From assembly GCA_964582545.1 (NCBI GenBank), contig CAZOSB010000016.1, positions 1-55,176 on the forward strand: a stretch of DNA of 55,176 bases, in the 5' to 3' direction. The notes below the pieces were generated by a model. That model was not told the origin of the DNA. It saw only the letters and a list, made by a program, of their open reading frames with translations, and ran no database searches. The DNA is from JAVVUJ01 sp964582545 (GTDB lineage: Bacteria; Bacillota; Clostridia; Peptostreptococcales; Anaerovoracaceae). Shown here one piece after another: positions 8,147 through 16,979 of this stretch (positions within the stretch are counted from its first letter, which is position 1; each line of letters starts with the position of its first letter). The translations under genes and the position numbers were made by a program.

Positions 8147-9442
8147 ATGAACTTTAAAAGAGAACCTATAGAAGATTATTATTTATTAAATACACAAGTA
8201 GAAAATATTTTTATCAATGAATATATGGCTGGTGCTCCAGGAGATTACGTTAAGGTATATATCTTTGCCTTGATGTATGCGGGGCACAGCCTTCCTATGG
8301 ATAACTTTACCATTTCTAAGCAACTGAGCATGGATATAGAAGATGTGCTGAAAGCATGGACTTTTTGGGAAAAGATGGGTGTCATAAAGAAATATTACCC
8401 CAATGAAGAGGATAAGCTTCGTTATCAAGTGGAGTTTACTAATCTAAAAGAAAAAATATATGGTACAGCGAAGAAAAAGAAAGGCAAAAATGAGGACCCC
8501 TCAGATAATAGTCCTAAGATTTTACAAGCTTTAGAAGATCATCAGATAAAAAATATGTTTCAAAGTGTTGAAAAAATTACCGGTCGGGCGTACCACGGCA
8601 ATGAACCCATCGAGATTTTATCTCTTATGGAGGACTACGGAGCTACTGCGGAAGTGATTATTTTTGCATATACCTATGCCACGTCCAACAAGAGAACCAA
8701 CACTCACAAGTATGTGTTTTCGATTATCAAGGAATGGAGCAATCGGGGGCTGAGGACAAAGGAGCAGGTGGAGGAATACCTGCAGGAAACCGACAAAAAG
8801 CATTTTCTATATAAAAGAGTCCTAAAGTCCTTAGGTTTTATGAGAAATCCCACAGAGGCAGAAAAGTCCATTATGGACATGTGGTTTGATGAGTGGGGTG
8901 TCAGCATTGACAAGGTTTTAGAGGCTTGTAATAAAACTACAGGCATACCTAATCCAAACATCAACTATGTAAACAGCATCATTAAATCAAAAGTATTTCC
9001 TAAAGAGTCGTCCTCAGGGAAGGACAAGCCCTCAGCTGGAGGAGTTGGAGTCAACCGAACTGGTCAGGTATATCAATACTATGAGGAGCTGAGAAAAGAA
9101 AATGAGGCATTTGCGGAAGTTCGCCGTGCCGAGGTATATTCAAAAATACCTAGAATTAAAGAGCTGGAGGAACAATCAAAGGAGCTTGGCATGCAAATTT
9201 CCAAGGTTATGCTCTCCGGTGGACCCTCAGCCAAAAATACATTGGAACAGATTAAAAAACAGTTAGACAGCATAAATGAAGAAAAAGCTTACTTACTTAC
9301 GGAAAATAATTTTAAAATTGACTATATGGATATAGTGTATACTTGCCCCTTGTGTAGTGACACAGGCATACAAGATACTGGGGATCGCTGCATTTGCTTT
9401 GATAAGACCTACTCCATAATGCAAAAAAATCTATTGAAATGA
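8147..9442 (+). CDS. DnaD-domain protein fused to the N-terminal domain of a DnaC/DnaI loader
   Basis: The protein has 431 residues. Residues 1 to about 110 look like the DnaD winged-helix domain. Two DnaB_2/DnaD C-terminal-type repeats follow at about 125-215 (ending YVFSIIKEWSNRGL) and 222-290 (ending INYVNSIIKSKVF). From about 305 the sequence changes to what normally begins a clostridial DnaC/DnaI loader: a charged helix with VYSKIPRIKELEEQ, then a zinc ribbon of C400-x2-C403 and C415-x-C417. It stops exactly where the AAA+ ATPase domain should start, and the next gene begins 41 bases later with unrelated sequence. It probably binds DnaB and the origin or restart primosome. No Walker motifs are present. 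Confidence 0.8.
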   Translation: MNFKREPIEDYYLLNTQVENIFINEYMAGAPGDYVKVYIFALMYAGHSLPMDNFTISKQLSMDIEDVLKAWTFWEKMGVIKKYYPNEEDKLRYQVEFTNLKEKIYGTAKKKKGKNEDPSDNSPKILQALEDHQIKNMFQSVEKITGRAYHGNEPIEILSLMEDYGATAEVIIFAYTYATSNKRTNTHKYVFSIIKEWSNRGLRTKEQVEEYLQETDKKHFLYKRVLKSLGFMRNPTEAEKSIMDMWFDEWGVSIDKVLEACNKTTGIPNPNINYVNSIIKSKVFPKESSSGKDKPSAGGVGVNRTGQVYQYYEELRKENEAFAEVRRAEVYSKIPRIKELEEQSKELGMQISKVMLSGGPSAKNTLEQIKKQLDSINEEKAYLLTENNFKIDYMDIVYTCPLCSDTGIQDTGDRCICFDKTYSIMQKNLLK

Positions 9443-9483
9443 ACCGGAAAGTAGTGTAATATACCATATACGGAGGATAAGGT

Positions 9484-11709
9484 ATGTATAAATTCTATTT
9501 CGGCAAAAATTCAGAAGAGCAAAACGAAATCGAAGTAAATATAGAACCAAGCATTCAAACAGAACAAAAAAAAGGCAAAAAGAGAACCACAAAAAATACC
9601 ATCAGCCTTGTTTTTGTTGAAGATAAAATTATAGATGATGCAACTAATAAAATAATTGCTCAAACAGAAAAACAATCCAGCAAGTTTCTCAAGATGCTTG
9701 AGGAGCAAAGGATCGCAAAAGAAGAGCAAGAGGATATTCAGGATGTTCTCCCAGGGTGGAAGCAGCCTGATTTTGATGAGCTTTTTTCTAAAATTGATAA
9801 CTCTATTGAAGAACAATTCCAAAAAGCGAGGGCTCAGGCACAGGTTGCCGCAGGATTAGATCCTGAAACAAAGCAGCAACAGAGAAATCGCATAGAGATG
9901 GAATATCAGGAAAGAAAGAGAAAAAGACAAGAAGAAAGCAACAAGCGATTGGAAAAGTTTAAAATCTTTCCCGATAAACCCCCCATCGAGGAGTTGGTTG
10001 CCATACAGGAATGCCCCGTGGATGAAAGCGACATCTTGGACTGCTCCTTGGTAGTGGTCGCAAAGGATCCTGAACCGGTAGAAGAAATACAGCAAGAAAT
10101 ACAACAAGAAGCACAGCTAGAAATACAACAAGAAGCACAGCTAGAAATACAACAAGAAGCACAGCTAGAAATACAGCAAGAAGTACACCTAGAAATACAG
10201 CAAGAAATACTACATTACCCTGAGCTGTTTAAAATTGTGGAGGAAGATCAAGGGCTGGAGAATATTTTAGTGGAGCCTGAGGTTCATTTTTCTAGCTCAT
10301 ATATTGATAAGAAAACAGATAAGGTCTTTGAAAAGTTCCAAAACGGTGGGCAGTGGCTGGGTGAAGCACTTGGTAACATAGGTGAGAAGGGCGCTGTTGC
10401 CGTTGAAAAAATAGACCATATGATTCACCTGTTGGAGTCTAGGACAGAGCGAAGAATTAATTCTATTAAGCGAAGTGTATTTAGATTAGAGCATTATTTA
10501 GAACGAAGAAAAAAACGAGTAGCTTTTGCCTCTTCCACTGCCATTATCGGGATACTCATGGTTACGTTTGCAGTGGGAAATTTTACGGCCTATGAATACA
10601 TGTATAACGGAAAGATATTAGGTATCGTAAAAAACCAGGAAGAGGTCTATAAAACTATCGATGTAATCGGGGATAAGCTGCTTTATGAACATAATGCGGA
10701 AATTACTATCGACAAGAAAAAGGATATTACCTTTAATAGAGTGTTAGCTGTCGGTAAGGAAATCGATGATAAAGAAGAAGTTTTGAACCGCCTGACTTAT
10801 ATGAAGGACATCAATGCAAAGGGATATGCCATCGTCATCGAGGGTATGCCAACTGCAATCGTAGCAAGTGAGGAAAATGCTCGCAATATACTAGACGAAA
10901 TTCAAAATCAATATCTATCTAACAGCAATGCCACATCTGTAGAAAAGCCGTTAGGATTTGAAGAAACGGTCATTATTGAAAGTACAGAAACAAAATTAGG
11001 AAGTATAGAAAGTGAAGAAAAAGCCCTTGCAAAATTAATGTCGGCAACCGCTAAAAAGCAGGAGGGGGAAGCCAAGCCTCTTTTGACGGTGCAGACGGAG
11101 GAAATACTCACATACTATGAACCTATTCCTTTTGCCATAGAGTATGAAGATACCATGTCCAAGTACAAGGGTGAAACTACGGTAAAATCCAAGGGAACGG
11201 AGGGTCAAAAGGAAATAGTAGCTAAGGTTATTCGAACCAATGGACAGGAAGTAGAGAAGGAAATATTAAAAGAAACTACTCTTAGTCAGCCGGTGGCGCA
11301 GATTGTTTTGCGAGGTGCCAAAGAACCTCCAAAACTTGTGGGAACAGGAACTTTCATCTATCCTGTCAGAGGAACGCTGACTTCAAGGTTTGGTTATCGA
11401 TGGGGTTCTATGCATCCAGCTTTGGATATCGCCGCACCTACAGGAACTCCCATCAAGGCTTCTGATGGCGGAACCGTAACTTTTAGTGGGTATCAGGGAT
11501 CCTATGGGTACTTGGTGGAAATTGATCACGGAGGTAACAGAAAGACGAGGTATGCTCATTGCAGCAAGATCTTTGTAAAGGTGGGTCAAAAGGTCTACCA
11601 GGGCATGCATGTAGCCAATGTAGGAAATACGGGCAACAGCACTGGTCCACATGTACACTTTGAAGTGCTCATCAATGGAGTTCAAAAAAATCCGTTGAGC
11701 TATCTATAA
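9484..11709 (+). CDS. Membrane-anchored M23 family peptidase with G5 domain
   Basis: This is a 741-residue protein. About 340 residues lie before the single membrane helix (about 345-366), an unusually long, charged and repeat-bearing cytoplasmic part. Outside the membrane come a region of about 180 residues, a G5-type domain (about 549-609) and a C-terminal M23 domain (about 622-736). The peptidase retains H644 and D648 in HPALDIA, YAHCS, and the HVHFE motif, so zinc-dependent cleavage of peptidoglycan peptides is expected. Homologues act in cell wall remodelling. SD sequence CGGAGGATAAGGT supports the start. A terminator follows, separating it from walRK. Confidence 0.85.
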   Translation: MYKFYFGKNSEEQNEIEVNIEPSIQTEQKKGKKRTTKNTISLVFVEDKIIDDATNKIIAQTEKQSSKFLKMLEEQRIAKEEQEDIQDVLPGWKQPDFDELFSKIDNSIEEQFQKARAQAQVAAGLDPETKQQQRNRIEMEYQERKRKRQEESNKRLEKFKIFPDKPPIEELVAIQECPVDESDILDCSLVVVAKDPEPVEEIQQEIQQEAQLEIQQEAQLEIQQEAQLEIQQEVHLEIQQEILHYPELFKIVEEDQGLENILVEPEVHFSSSYIDKKTDKVFEKFQNGGQWLGEALGNIGEKGAVAVEKIDHMIHLLESRTERRINSIKRSVFRLEHYLERRKKRVAFASSTAIIGILMVTFAVGNFTAYEYMYNGKILGIVKNQEEVYKTIDVIGDKLLYEHNAEITIDKKKDITFNRVLAVGKEIDDKEEVLNRLTYMKDINAKGYAIVIEGMPTAIVASEENARNILDEIQNQYLSNSNATSVEKPLGFEETVIIESTETKLGSIESEEKALAKLMSATAKKQEGEAKPLLTVQTEEILTYYEPIPFAIEYEDTMSKYKGETTVKSKGTEGQKEIVAKVIRTNGQEVEKEILKETTLSQPVAQIVLRGAKEPPKLVGTGTFIYPVRGTLTSRFGYRWGSMHPALDIAAPTGTPIKASDGGTVTFSGYQGSYGYLVEIDHGGNRKTRYAHCSKIFVKVGQKVYQGMHVANVGNTGNSTGPHVHFEVLINGVQKNPLSYL
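10084..10212 (+). repeat. In-frame 24-base tandem repeat (EIQQEAQL units)
   Basis: Three identical 24-base units lie at 10096-10119, 10120-10143 and 10144-10167. A fourth, diverged copy is at 10168-10191, and partial copies flank the array. Each unit encodes EIQQEAQL, giving a glutamine- and glutamate-rich helix in the cytoplasmic part of the M23 protein. The identity of the units points to recent expansion. Confidence 0.95.
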
Positions 11710-11713
11710 ATCT

Positions 11714-11742
11714 AAGGAGCAAAACTGATTTGCTCCTTTTCT
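11714..11742 (+). terminator. Intrinsic terminator after the M23 peptidase gene
   Basis: AAGGAGCAAA (11714-11723) pairs exactly with TTTGCTCCTT (11729-11738) around a 5-base loop, followed by a T-rich run. Confidence 0.88.
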
Positions 11743-11744
11743 TC

Positions 11745-11773
11745 TTTACGGACAATAAGTTTTTTGATATAAT
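11745..11773 (+). promoter_or_regulatory. Promoter of walR-walK
   Basis: A weak TTTACG -35 box (11745-11750) stands 17 bases before a perfect TATAAT (11768-11773). The leader to the walR start is about 90 bases. Confidence 0.5.
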
Positions 11774-11867
11774 GCTAATAATTCGGTGATTATAAGAAAA
11801 GGGAAACTCAAATATATCTGTAAACTTCATATAGAATAACATTTTTTATGTAAACGGAGGTATGAAA

Positions 11868-12566
11868 GTGGATGCAAAAAAGGTATTGATTATAGAAGAT
11901 GAAAAATCTATTTCTGATATTATTAAATTCAATTTGACGAAAGAAGGCTTTGAAGTAGAGACGGCATACGACGGTCTAGAAGGCTTAGAAATGGCGTTGT
12001 CTCACAATCCGGATTTGATTTTACTGGATGTAATGCTACCTTCCATGGATGGATTTCAGGTTTGTAAAAAAATCAGAGAAAGTAAAAGTACACCTATCCT
12101 TATGCTGACGGCAAAGGAGGAAGAGGTGGATAAAGTATTAGGCTTAGAATTGGGTGCGGATGATTACATTACGAAACCTTTTGGTATGAGAGAATTAATC
12201 GCCAGAATTAAAGCAAATATTCGAAGAACAGAATTTGTGGATGATCTGAAAAACGAGCCTTCCAATGTGCAAACCTTTGGGAACCTGGCAATTGATATGA
12301 ACCGATACGAGGTGAGAAAAAATAACAAAGCACTGGAGCTGACATTGCGTGAGTTTGAGCTTCTGAAATATTTAGCAGAGAAAGAAAATAGAGTTTTTTC
12401 TCGAGAACAATTGTTGGAAGAGGTTTGGGGATATGAATATTACGGCGATATTCGTACCGTGGACGTTACGGTTAGAAGGCTGCGTGAAAAGCTAGAGGAT
12501 GATTCCAGTGATCCGAAATACATTATGACAAAGAGAGGGATAGGCTACTACTTTAGGAGGCCTTAA
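11868..12566 (+). CDS. walR: OmpR/PhoB-type response regulator, WalR-like
   Basis: The protein has a receiver domain with phosphorylatable D54 in LLDVMLP, TAKEE, and K in YITKPF, then a winged-helix domain ending RTVDVTVRRLREKLEDD and RGIGYYFRRP. It has the typical length and sequence of WalR/YycF, which controls wall hydrolases and synthesis. An ATG at 11862 is only one base after GGAGG (11856-11860), so the GTG at 11868, seven bases away, is the better start. The kinase follows after three bases. Other PhoB-family members are possible, but the kinase structure and the wall-related neighbours favour WalR. Confidence 0.85.
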   Translation: MDAKKVLIIEDEKSISDIIKFNLTKEGFEVETAYDGLEGLEMALSHNPDLILLDVMLPSMDGFQVCKKIRESKSTPILMLTAKEEEVDKVLGLELGADDYITKPFGMRELIARIKANIRRTEFVDDLKNEPSNVQTFGNLAIDMNRYEVRKNNKALELTLREFELLKYLAEKENRVFSREQLLEEVWGYEYYGDIRTVDVTVRRLREKLEDDSSDPKYIMTKRGIGYYFRRP

Positions 12567-12569
12567 TCG

Positions 12570-14393
12570 ATGATATTAAAGCAAAGATTTAGCAGTATCA
12601 GGTGGAAAATTGTACTTATCTATTTTTTGTTAGTATTTATTGCAACATCTATCATAGGTGTATTTATTATGAGCCAACTGGAGAATTATTATTTAGCCAA
12701 CGTTCGTAATAATCTTAAAAATACGGTAGATGCTGGAACGATGATTTCGTCTCTAAGTCAATACCGATCACTTTATCAGAATAATGAGGAAATACAGACG
12801 AATATTGAGGCTTGGACGCGAAATGTCCAAGGGGAAATTTTTGTTGTAGATGATGATTTGAGAATCATCGCTTCCAATAATGAAAATGTAGTTGGAGCCA
12901 GTGCGTTAGAGCTATTGGATCAAAGCATTCTAATCAAGGGCTTAATCAGTGGGCAGGAGGCTGAGGTGGATAGCCTTTCCTCCAGCAATAAGCCCACTAA
13001 GAATCTGGTTTTTCCCATTATGTATGATTCTGACGTTACGGGTGTCTTATACTTGCGAGCAGATTTAACCAATGTATATGAGACCATAGATCAATCTAAG
13101 TTAATTTTTATAAAGGCTATGATTATCGCCTTGGTCATTACGGTTATCTTAGGATTCCTAATAGCACGTAGCATTACCGTTCCCATCAATGATGTTACGG
13201 AAAAAGCAGAAAAAATGGCTCAAGGTGACTTCCGTCAAGATGTTAATATCAAATCTGATGACGAGATCGGAAGGCTAGCAGAGATGTTTAACCTACTGAG
13301 AGCAAGGCTAAATGAAACCCTATCGGAAATCTCCAATGAAAAGAGTAAATTGGAAACTATTTTAAAATATATGGGGGATGGGTTAATAGCAGTAGATCTA
13401 CAAGGTCAAATCATGCACGCTAACGATGCTGCCATGTCTATGCTTAAAATTACAGAGGAAGATATCCACAATAAAGATTATGACACAATCATCGAGAATT
13501 ATAGCAAGGAGCTTACGCTTGAAGTCATGATGGGAAATAGCAAGGAGGGCGGATCTGAGGAAACCTTTGATTTTGGCGGGTCCATCTTTGCGGTGAGATA
13601 TGATCGGGTAAAGGATGAAAACCAAAAGGATACAGGCATTATCATGATGATGCAGGATATCACGGAAAGGCAGAAGTTGGAAAATATGCAGATGGATTTT
13701 GTAGCCAACGTATCTCATGAACTAAAAACACCCTTAACTACCATCAAGAGCTATACGGAAACGCTGATTGACGGGGCGGCCTATGAACCCACTACGGCAA
13801 AAAACTTTTTAGAGATCATAGATATTGAAGCAGATCGCATGAACCGATTGGTCAAGGATTTGTTGCAGCTATCCAGATTGGATTACAGACAAGAGAAATG
13901 GTTTAAAAAGGATGGAAACTTGATTAGTCTTATAAAATCCGTGGTCACCAAGGTGGACATCACCGCTAAAAATAAAAACCAACAGCTCAACTGTCTTTTT
14001 GACGAAAATGAAAAGATTACAGTACTTATTGATAAAGACAGGATGGAACAGGTCATCCTGAATATTTTGAGCAACTCCATAAAATACACGGAAGATGGTG
14101 GAAGAATTGACATAGATGCCTACAAATCTGATGGTTATGCATGCATTGTTACAACTGATAACGGCATGGGAATAGCGGAAAACGAAATCCCTCGAATCTT
14201 TGAACGATTTTATCGGGTGGATAAAGCCAGATCTCGTGCTATGGGAGGTACTGGGCTAGGATTATCCATTTCTAAACAAATCGTTGAAGAGCATGGGGGG
14301 ACCATTGAAATTGAAAGCAAGGAAGGCAAGGGAACTAAAGCCATCATAAGACTTCCGCTGTCTACCAATAGAGGAAAACAGAATATAGAATAA
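12570..14393 (+). CDS. walK: Sensor histidine kinase, WalK-like
   Basis: The 607-residue kinase has an N-terminal membrane helix (about 13-35), an extracellular domain of roughly 150 residues, a second helix near 185-205, a HAMP domain (ARSITVPINDV onward), a PAS domain (about 265-370), HisKA with H383 in VANVSHELKTPLTT, and an HATPase domain with NILSNSIKYT, DNGMGI and GGTGLGLSI. It should phosphorylate the adjacent regulator in response to an envelope signal. No YycH/YycI partner genes follow; sporulation genes do. Confidence 0.87.
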   Translation: MILKQRFSSIRWKIVLIYFLLVFIATSIIGVFIMSQLENYYLANVRNNLKNTVDAGTMISSLSQYRSLYQNNEEIQTNIEAWTRNVQGEIFVVDDDLRIIASNNENVVGASALELLDQSILIKGLISGQEAEVDSLSSSNKPTKNLVFPIMYDSDVTGVLYLRADLTNVYETIDQSKLIFIKAMIIALVITVILGFLIARSITVPINDVTEKAEKMAQGDFRQDVNIKSDDEIGRLAEMFNLLRARLNETLSEISNEKSKLETILKYMGDGLIAVDLQGQIMHANDAAMSMLKITEEDIHNKDYDTIIENYSKELTLEVMMGNSKEGGSEETFDFGGSIFAVRYDRVKDENQKDTGIIMMMQDITERQKLENMQMDFVANVSHELKTPLTTIKSYTETLIDGAAYEPTTAKNFLEIIDIEADRMNRLVKDLLQLSRLDYRQEKWFKKDGNLISLIKSVVTKVDITAKNKNQQLNCLFDENEKITVLIDKDRMEQVILNILSNSIKYTEDGGRIDIDAYKSDGYACIVTTDNGMGIAENEIPRIFERFYRVDKARSRAMGGTGLGLSISKQIVEEHGGTIEIESKEGKGTKAIIRLPLSTNRGKQNIE

Positions 14394-14436
14394 AATCGAA
14401 TACCTTCTAATATATTGTATAAAGGAGGTGTTTCTA

Positions 14437-14697
14437 TTGGAAAATCATATTGTAAATATGGAAAACAGAAACAGAGCCACGATTACAGAAGTATCTGACG
14501 TGGAAAGCTTCGATGAAGAAGCAATCACAGTAATCTTACAAAGTGGTGCAATTTATATAAAAGGAAAAGAATTACATATTCAAAAACTAGATTTGCAAGA
14601 AGGAAAGGTAATCATTACTGGACAGATTAATAGCTTAGCATACTCTGATAAGAAAGAGAAACAGGAAAAAGGCTTCCTGAAGAAAATGTTGAAGTGA
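14437..14697 (+). CDS. yabP: Sporulation protein YabP
   Basis: About 86 residues match the YabP family: NRATITEVSDVESFDEEAIT, then a compact beta-rich region ending GQINSLAYSD. YabP is a mother-cell protein needed for spore coat and cortex formation. The longest frame begins with GTG at 14428, but that codon overlaps the GGAGG ribosome site (14424-14428), so the TTG at 14437, eight bases downstream, is the likely start. The stop overlaps the start of yabQ. It marks the organism as a spore former or a recent descendant of one. Confidence 0.85.
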   Translation: MENHIVNMENRNRATITEVSDVESFDEEAITVILQSGAIYIKGKELHIQKLDLQEGKVIITGQINSLAYSDKKEKQEKGFLKKMLK

Positions 14698-14987
14698 ATT
14701 ACGCAGTAAATCCTCTCATAGAATATCAAGTTTTTGAAACGGTAATTATGTTTTATGCAGGCATGGCCGTCATGTTACTTTTAGATCTATTTTCCTTTGC
14801 CAAAACGAAGATTACTTTGAGCAAACATATGGAAGGTTTACTCAATATCCTTTTTTGGATTATTATAGCCTTATTATCCATATCGTTTCTCTATTATGCA
14901 TCATATGGAAAGGTAAGCTTTCACATTATATTAGCCTATTGCACGGGGCTTTTGTTGTGGAAAAAATGTTTTTATGGTATAATATAA
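14694..14987 (+). CDS. yabQ: Spore cortex biosynthesis protein YabQ
   Basis: This 97-residue protein is mostly hydrophobic, with three predicted membrane helices (about 12-30, 45-68 and 74-95), as in YabQ. YabQ is a membrane protein needed for spore cortex assembly. It starts at a GTG overlapping the yabP stop, so the two are translationally coupled. The conserved order yabP-yabQ-divIC supports the call more than the divergent sequence does. Its 3' end contains a promoter for divIC. Confidence 0.8.
   Translation: MNYAVNPLIEYQVFETVIMFYAGMAVMLLLDLFSFAKTKITLSKHMEGLLNILFWIIIALLSISFLYYASYGKVSFHIILAYCTGLLLWKKCFYGII
14955..14983 (+). promoter_or_regulatory. Promoter for divIC-rnmV-rsmA inside the end of yabQ
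   Basis: TTGTGG (14955-14960) and TATAAT (14978-14983) are spaced by 17 bases, and the -10 box has an extended TGG. The predicted start near 14990 leaves a leader of about 145 bases, in which I see no clear regulatory structure. Confidence 0.6.
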
Positions 14988-15133
14988 AAGCTTAAACAGA
15001 GTCCAAAGCTATTATATTGTATTATTGAAATGTCAAATAAGCACTTAGGCTAAGGTATGAAACAACTACATGATGTAAATAGAAAGACATTTACAAAGAT
15101 AAACGAGCAAAGAACAGGAGCATAGGAAATCCC

Positions 15134-15562
15134 ATGCTGAAGAAAAAGAGAAGAAGAAGCATTCAATTTAAAAGTGAAAATAGATTTGCAGATAAGGAAG
15201 AGGCAAGAAAGCGAAGGCAAGAAAAGCGAGAATCTATTACAGAAGCCAACGGGGGCAAAGTCAAAAGCCGCAAGCGTATGAAGCGAACGAAAAAGGCTCG
15301 CTTGATTTACAGTGCTATTATAATAACCATGATAGCATTTGTTTGCGTTGCAATATTTTCCGTGATGTCTTTAAAGGTTGAGGAACAAAAAATTATGGCT
15401 GAAAAAGCAGCTTTGCTTTCACAAAAGGAGAGGTTAGAGTATGAATTGCTTCAGATTGATTCTTTAGAATACGTAGAGCAGCAAGCCAGACAACTTTTAA
15501 AAATGATTAAGCCAGGGGAAATATTGTATATACTGCCACAAAAGGAGAATCTTAATGATTAG
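15134..15562 (+). CDS. divIC: FtsB/DivIC-family septum formation protein
   Basis: The 142-residue protein has a strongly basic cytoplasmic N-terminus (about 60 residues), one membrane helix (IYSAIIITMIAFVCVAIFSV), a short coiled coil with leucine spacing, and a C-terminal region QQARQLLKMIKPGEILY. This is the DivIC/FtsB plan; such proteins bind FtsL and DivIB at the division site. Position after yabP-yabQ matches the Bacillus order. It overlaps the next gene by eight bases. FtsL-type proteins share the topology, so the exact paralogue is inferred from context. Confidence 0.8.
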   Translation: MLKKKRRRSIQFKSENRFADKEEARKRRQEKRESITEANGGKVKSRKRMKRTKKARLIYSAIIITMIAFVCVAIFSVMSLKVEEQKIMAEKAALLSQKERLEYELLQIDSLEYVEQQARQLLKMIKPGEILYILPQKENLND

Positions 15563-16091
15563 AGAGGTAATTATCGTTGAGGGCAGAGATGATGAACGCG
15601 CTATCGCGGATGCGGTAGAGGCAACCACTATTGCTACCCATGGGTATGGAATATCCAAGGAGACCTTGGAGGAAATCGCATGGGCTTATGAAAAGAGAGG
15701 AATCATTATTTTTACGGACCCCGACTTTGCAGGCGAAAAAATTCGAAAAAGACTTTCCCAACAATTTCCCAATGCAGGACATGCTTATTTGCACAGGGAA
15801 GATGCCAGAAAGGGCAATGATATCGGCATTGAAAATGCCAAACCGGAGCAGATTCGGGAGGCATTGAGCAAGATCAAGCATCACGTAGTGGAAAGAAGGG
15901 AAACCTTTACTTTTGCAGACATCATCCATTACGGCTTGTCCGGTACGGAGAGTGCAACCTCTCGCAGAGCAGCGGCGGGGAAGAAATTAGGTATTGGAAC
16001 TGGAAATACAAAGGAGTTTCTTAAAAAGTTAAATCAATATGCGGTTACGAGGGAAGAGCTTGAAAAAGCCCTTTTTCAGGAGAATAAATGA
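15555..16091 (+). CDS. rnmV: Ribonuclease M5
   Basis: The 178-residue protein carries a Toprim domain with VEGRDDE (E9) and FTDPDFAGEKIRKR (D55 and D57), the acidic residues that bind magnesium. RNase M5 matures the ends of 5S rRNA together with ribosomal protein L18. The start overlaps divIC by eight bases and the stop overlaps rsmA by four bases (ATGA). The rnmV-rsmA pair is conserved across Gram-positive bacteria. Confidence 0.92.
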   Translation: MIREVIIVEGRDDERAIADAVEATTIATHGYGISKETLEEIAWAYEKRGIIIFTDPDFAGEKIRKRLSQQFPNAGHAYLHREDARKGNDIGIENAKPEQIREALSKIKHHVVERRETFTFADIIHYGLSGTESATSRRAAAGKKLGIGTGNTKEFLKKLNQYAVTREELEKALFQENK

Positions 16092-16966
16092 ATTTATATG
16101 CACCATCAACTATCAAGGCAATTCAAAATAAACACGGTTTTAAGCTCTCTAAAAGTTTAGGTCAGAATTTTTTGACTGATAAAAATATTATTGACAAAAT
16201 AATATACAGTGCCGACATTACATCTCAAGATTTAATTCTAGAGATTGGACCTGGATTTGGGGTATTGACTAAGGAGTTGGCAGAGAGAGCCGGCAAGGTA
16301 ATCGCCGTAGAAATCGACAAAAGCTTAATCCCAATCTTAGAAGAAAATTTAAAAGATTATGACAATGTCGTATTGATCAATCAGGATATTTTACAGACGA
16401 ATATCAACCAATTGTTGGAACAAAATAGGACACAAGAAAGTCAAAATTATGCGAACATAAAGATTATTGGCAATTTGCCTTATTATATTACTACACCCAT
16501 TCTAATGAAGGTGTTGGAGGATAAGGTGGTAGCTGAAAGCATCACTATCATGATGCAGAAGGAAGTGGCTCAAAGGATCATGGCAGATCCGGGGAGCAAG
16601 GCTTATGGAGCCATTTCAGCGGTGGTAAGATATTACTGTGAATCTTTTAGCGTAATCACGGTACCTGCCAGCGTGTTTTATCCACCCCCCAAGGTGGATT
16701 CAGCCGTACTTCGATTGGATATTCGAAAGGCACCTCCTGTATCTCTTAAAGATGAAGTTTTGTTTTTCCAAGTGATTAAAGCGGGCTTTGGCCAAAGAAG
16801 AAAAACCTTGGAAAACTCCTTGACGGGAGTTGCTTCTCTTGGGAAAGAAGAGATTTGTAAGGTCTTAAATACGGTGAATATAGATGGGAAACGGCGGGCG
16901 GAAACCTTATCGTTGGAAGAACTTGCCCTGATAGCTAATGAAATATATATTATTGTACAAAAATAA
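16088..16966 (+). CDS. rsmA: 16S rRNA dimethyladenosine transferase
   Basis: The 292-residue protein has the KsgA/RsmA motifs: KSLGQNFLTDKNI, the SAM loop LEIGPGFGVLT, and the catalytic NLPYYITTPIL. It dimethylates two adjacent adenines near the 3' end of 16S rRNA (helix 45), a late step of small-subunit assembly. It overlaps rnmV by four bases. The length is normal and no key residue is missing. Confidence 0.95.
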   Translation: MNLYAPSTIKAIQNKHGFKLSKSLGQNFLTDKNIIDKIIYSADITSQDLILEIGPGFGVLTKELAERAGKVIAVEIDKSLIPILEENLKDYDNVVLINQDILQTNINQLLEQNRTQESQNYANIKIIGNLPYYITTPILMKVLEDKVVAESITIMMQKEVAQRIMADPGSKAYGAISAVVRYYCESFSVITVPASVFYPPPKVDSAVLRLDIRKAPPVSLKDEVLFFQVIKAGFGQRRKTLENSLTGVASLGKEEICKVLNTVNIDGKRRAETLSLEELALIANEIYIIVQK

Positions 16967-16979
16967 AGTGAAGTGAACG

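Noticed and set aside
15552..15929. Minus-strand open frame of 125 codons across rnmV
   Set aside because: It is the shadow of a conserved gene and has no ribosome site or family resemblance.
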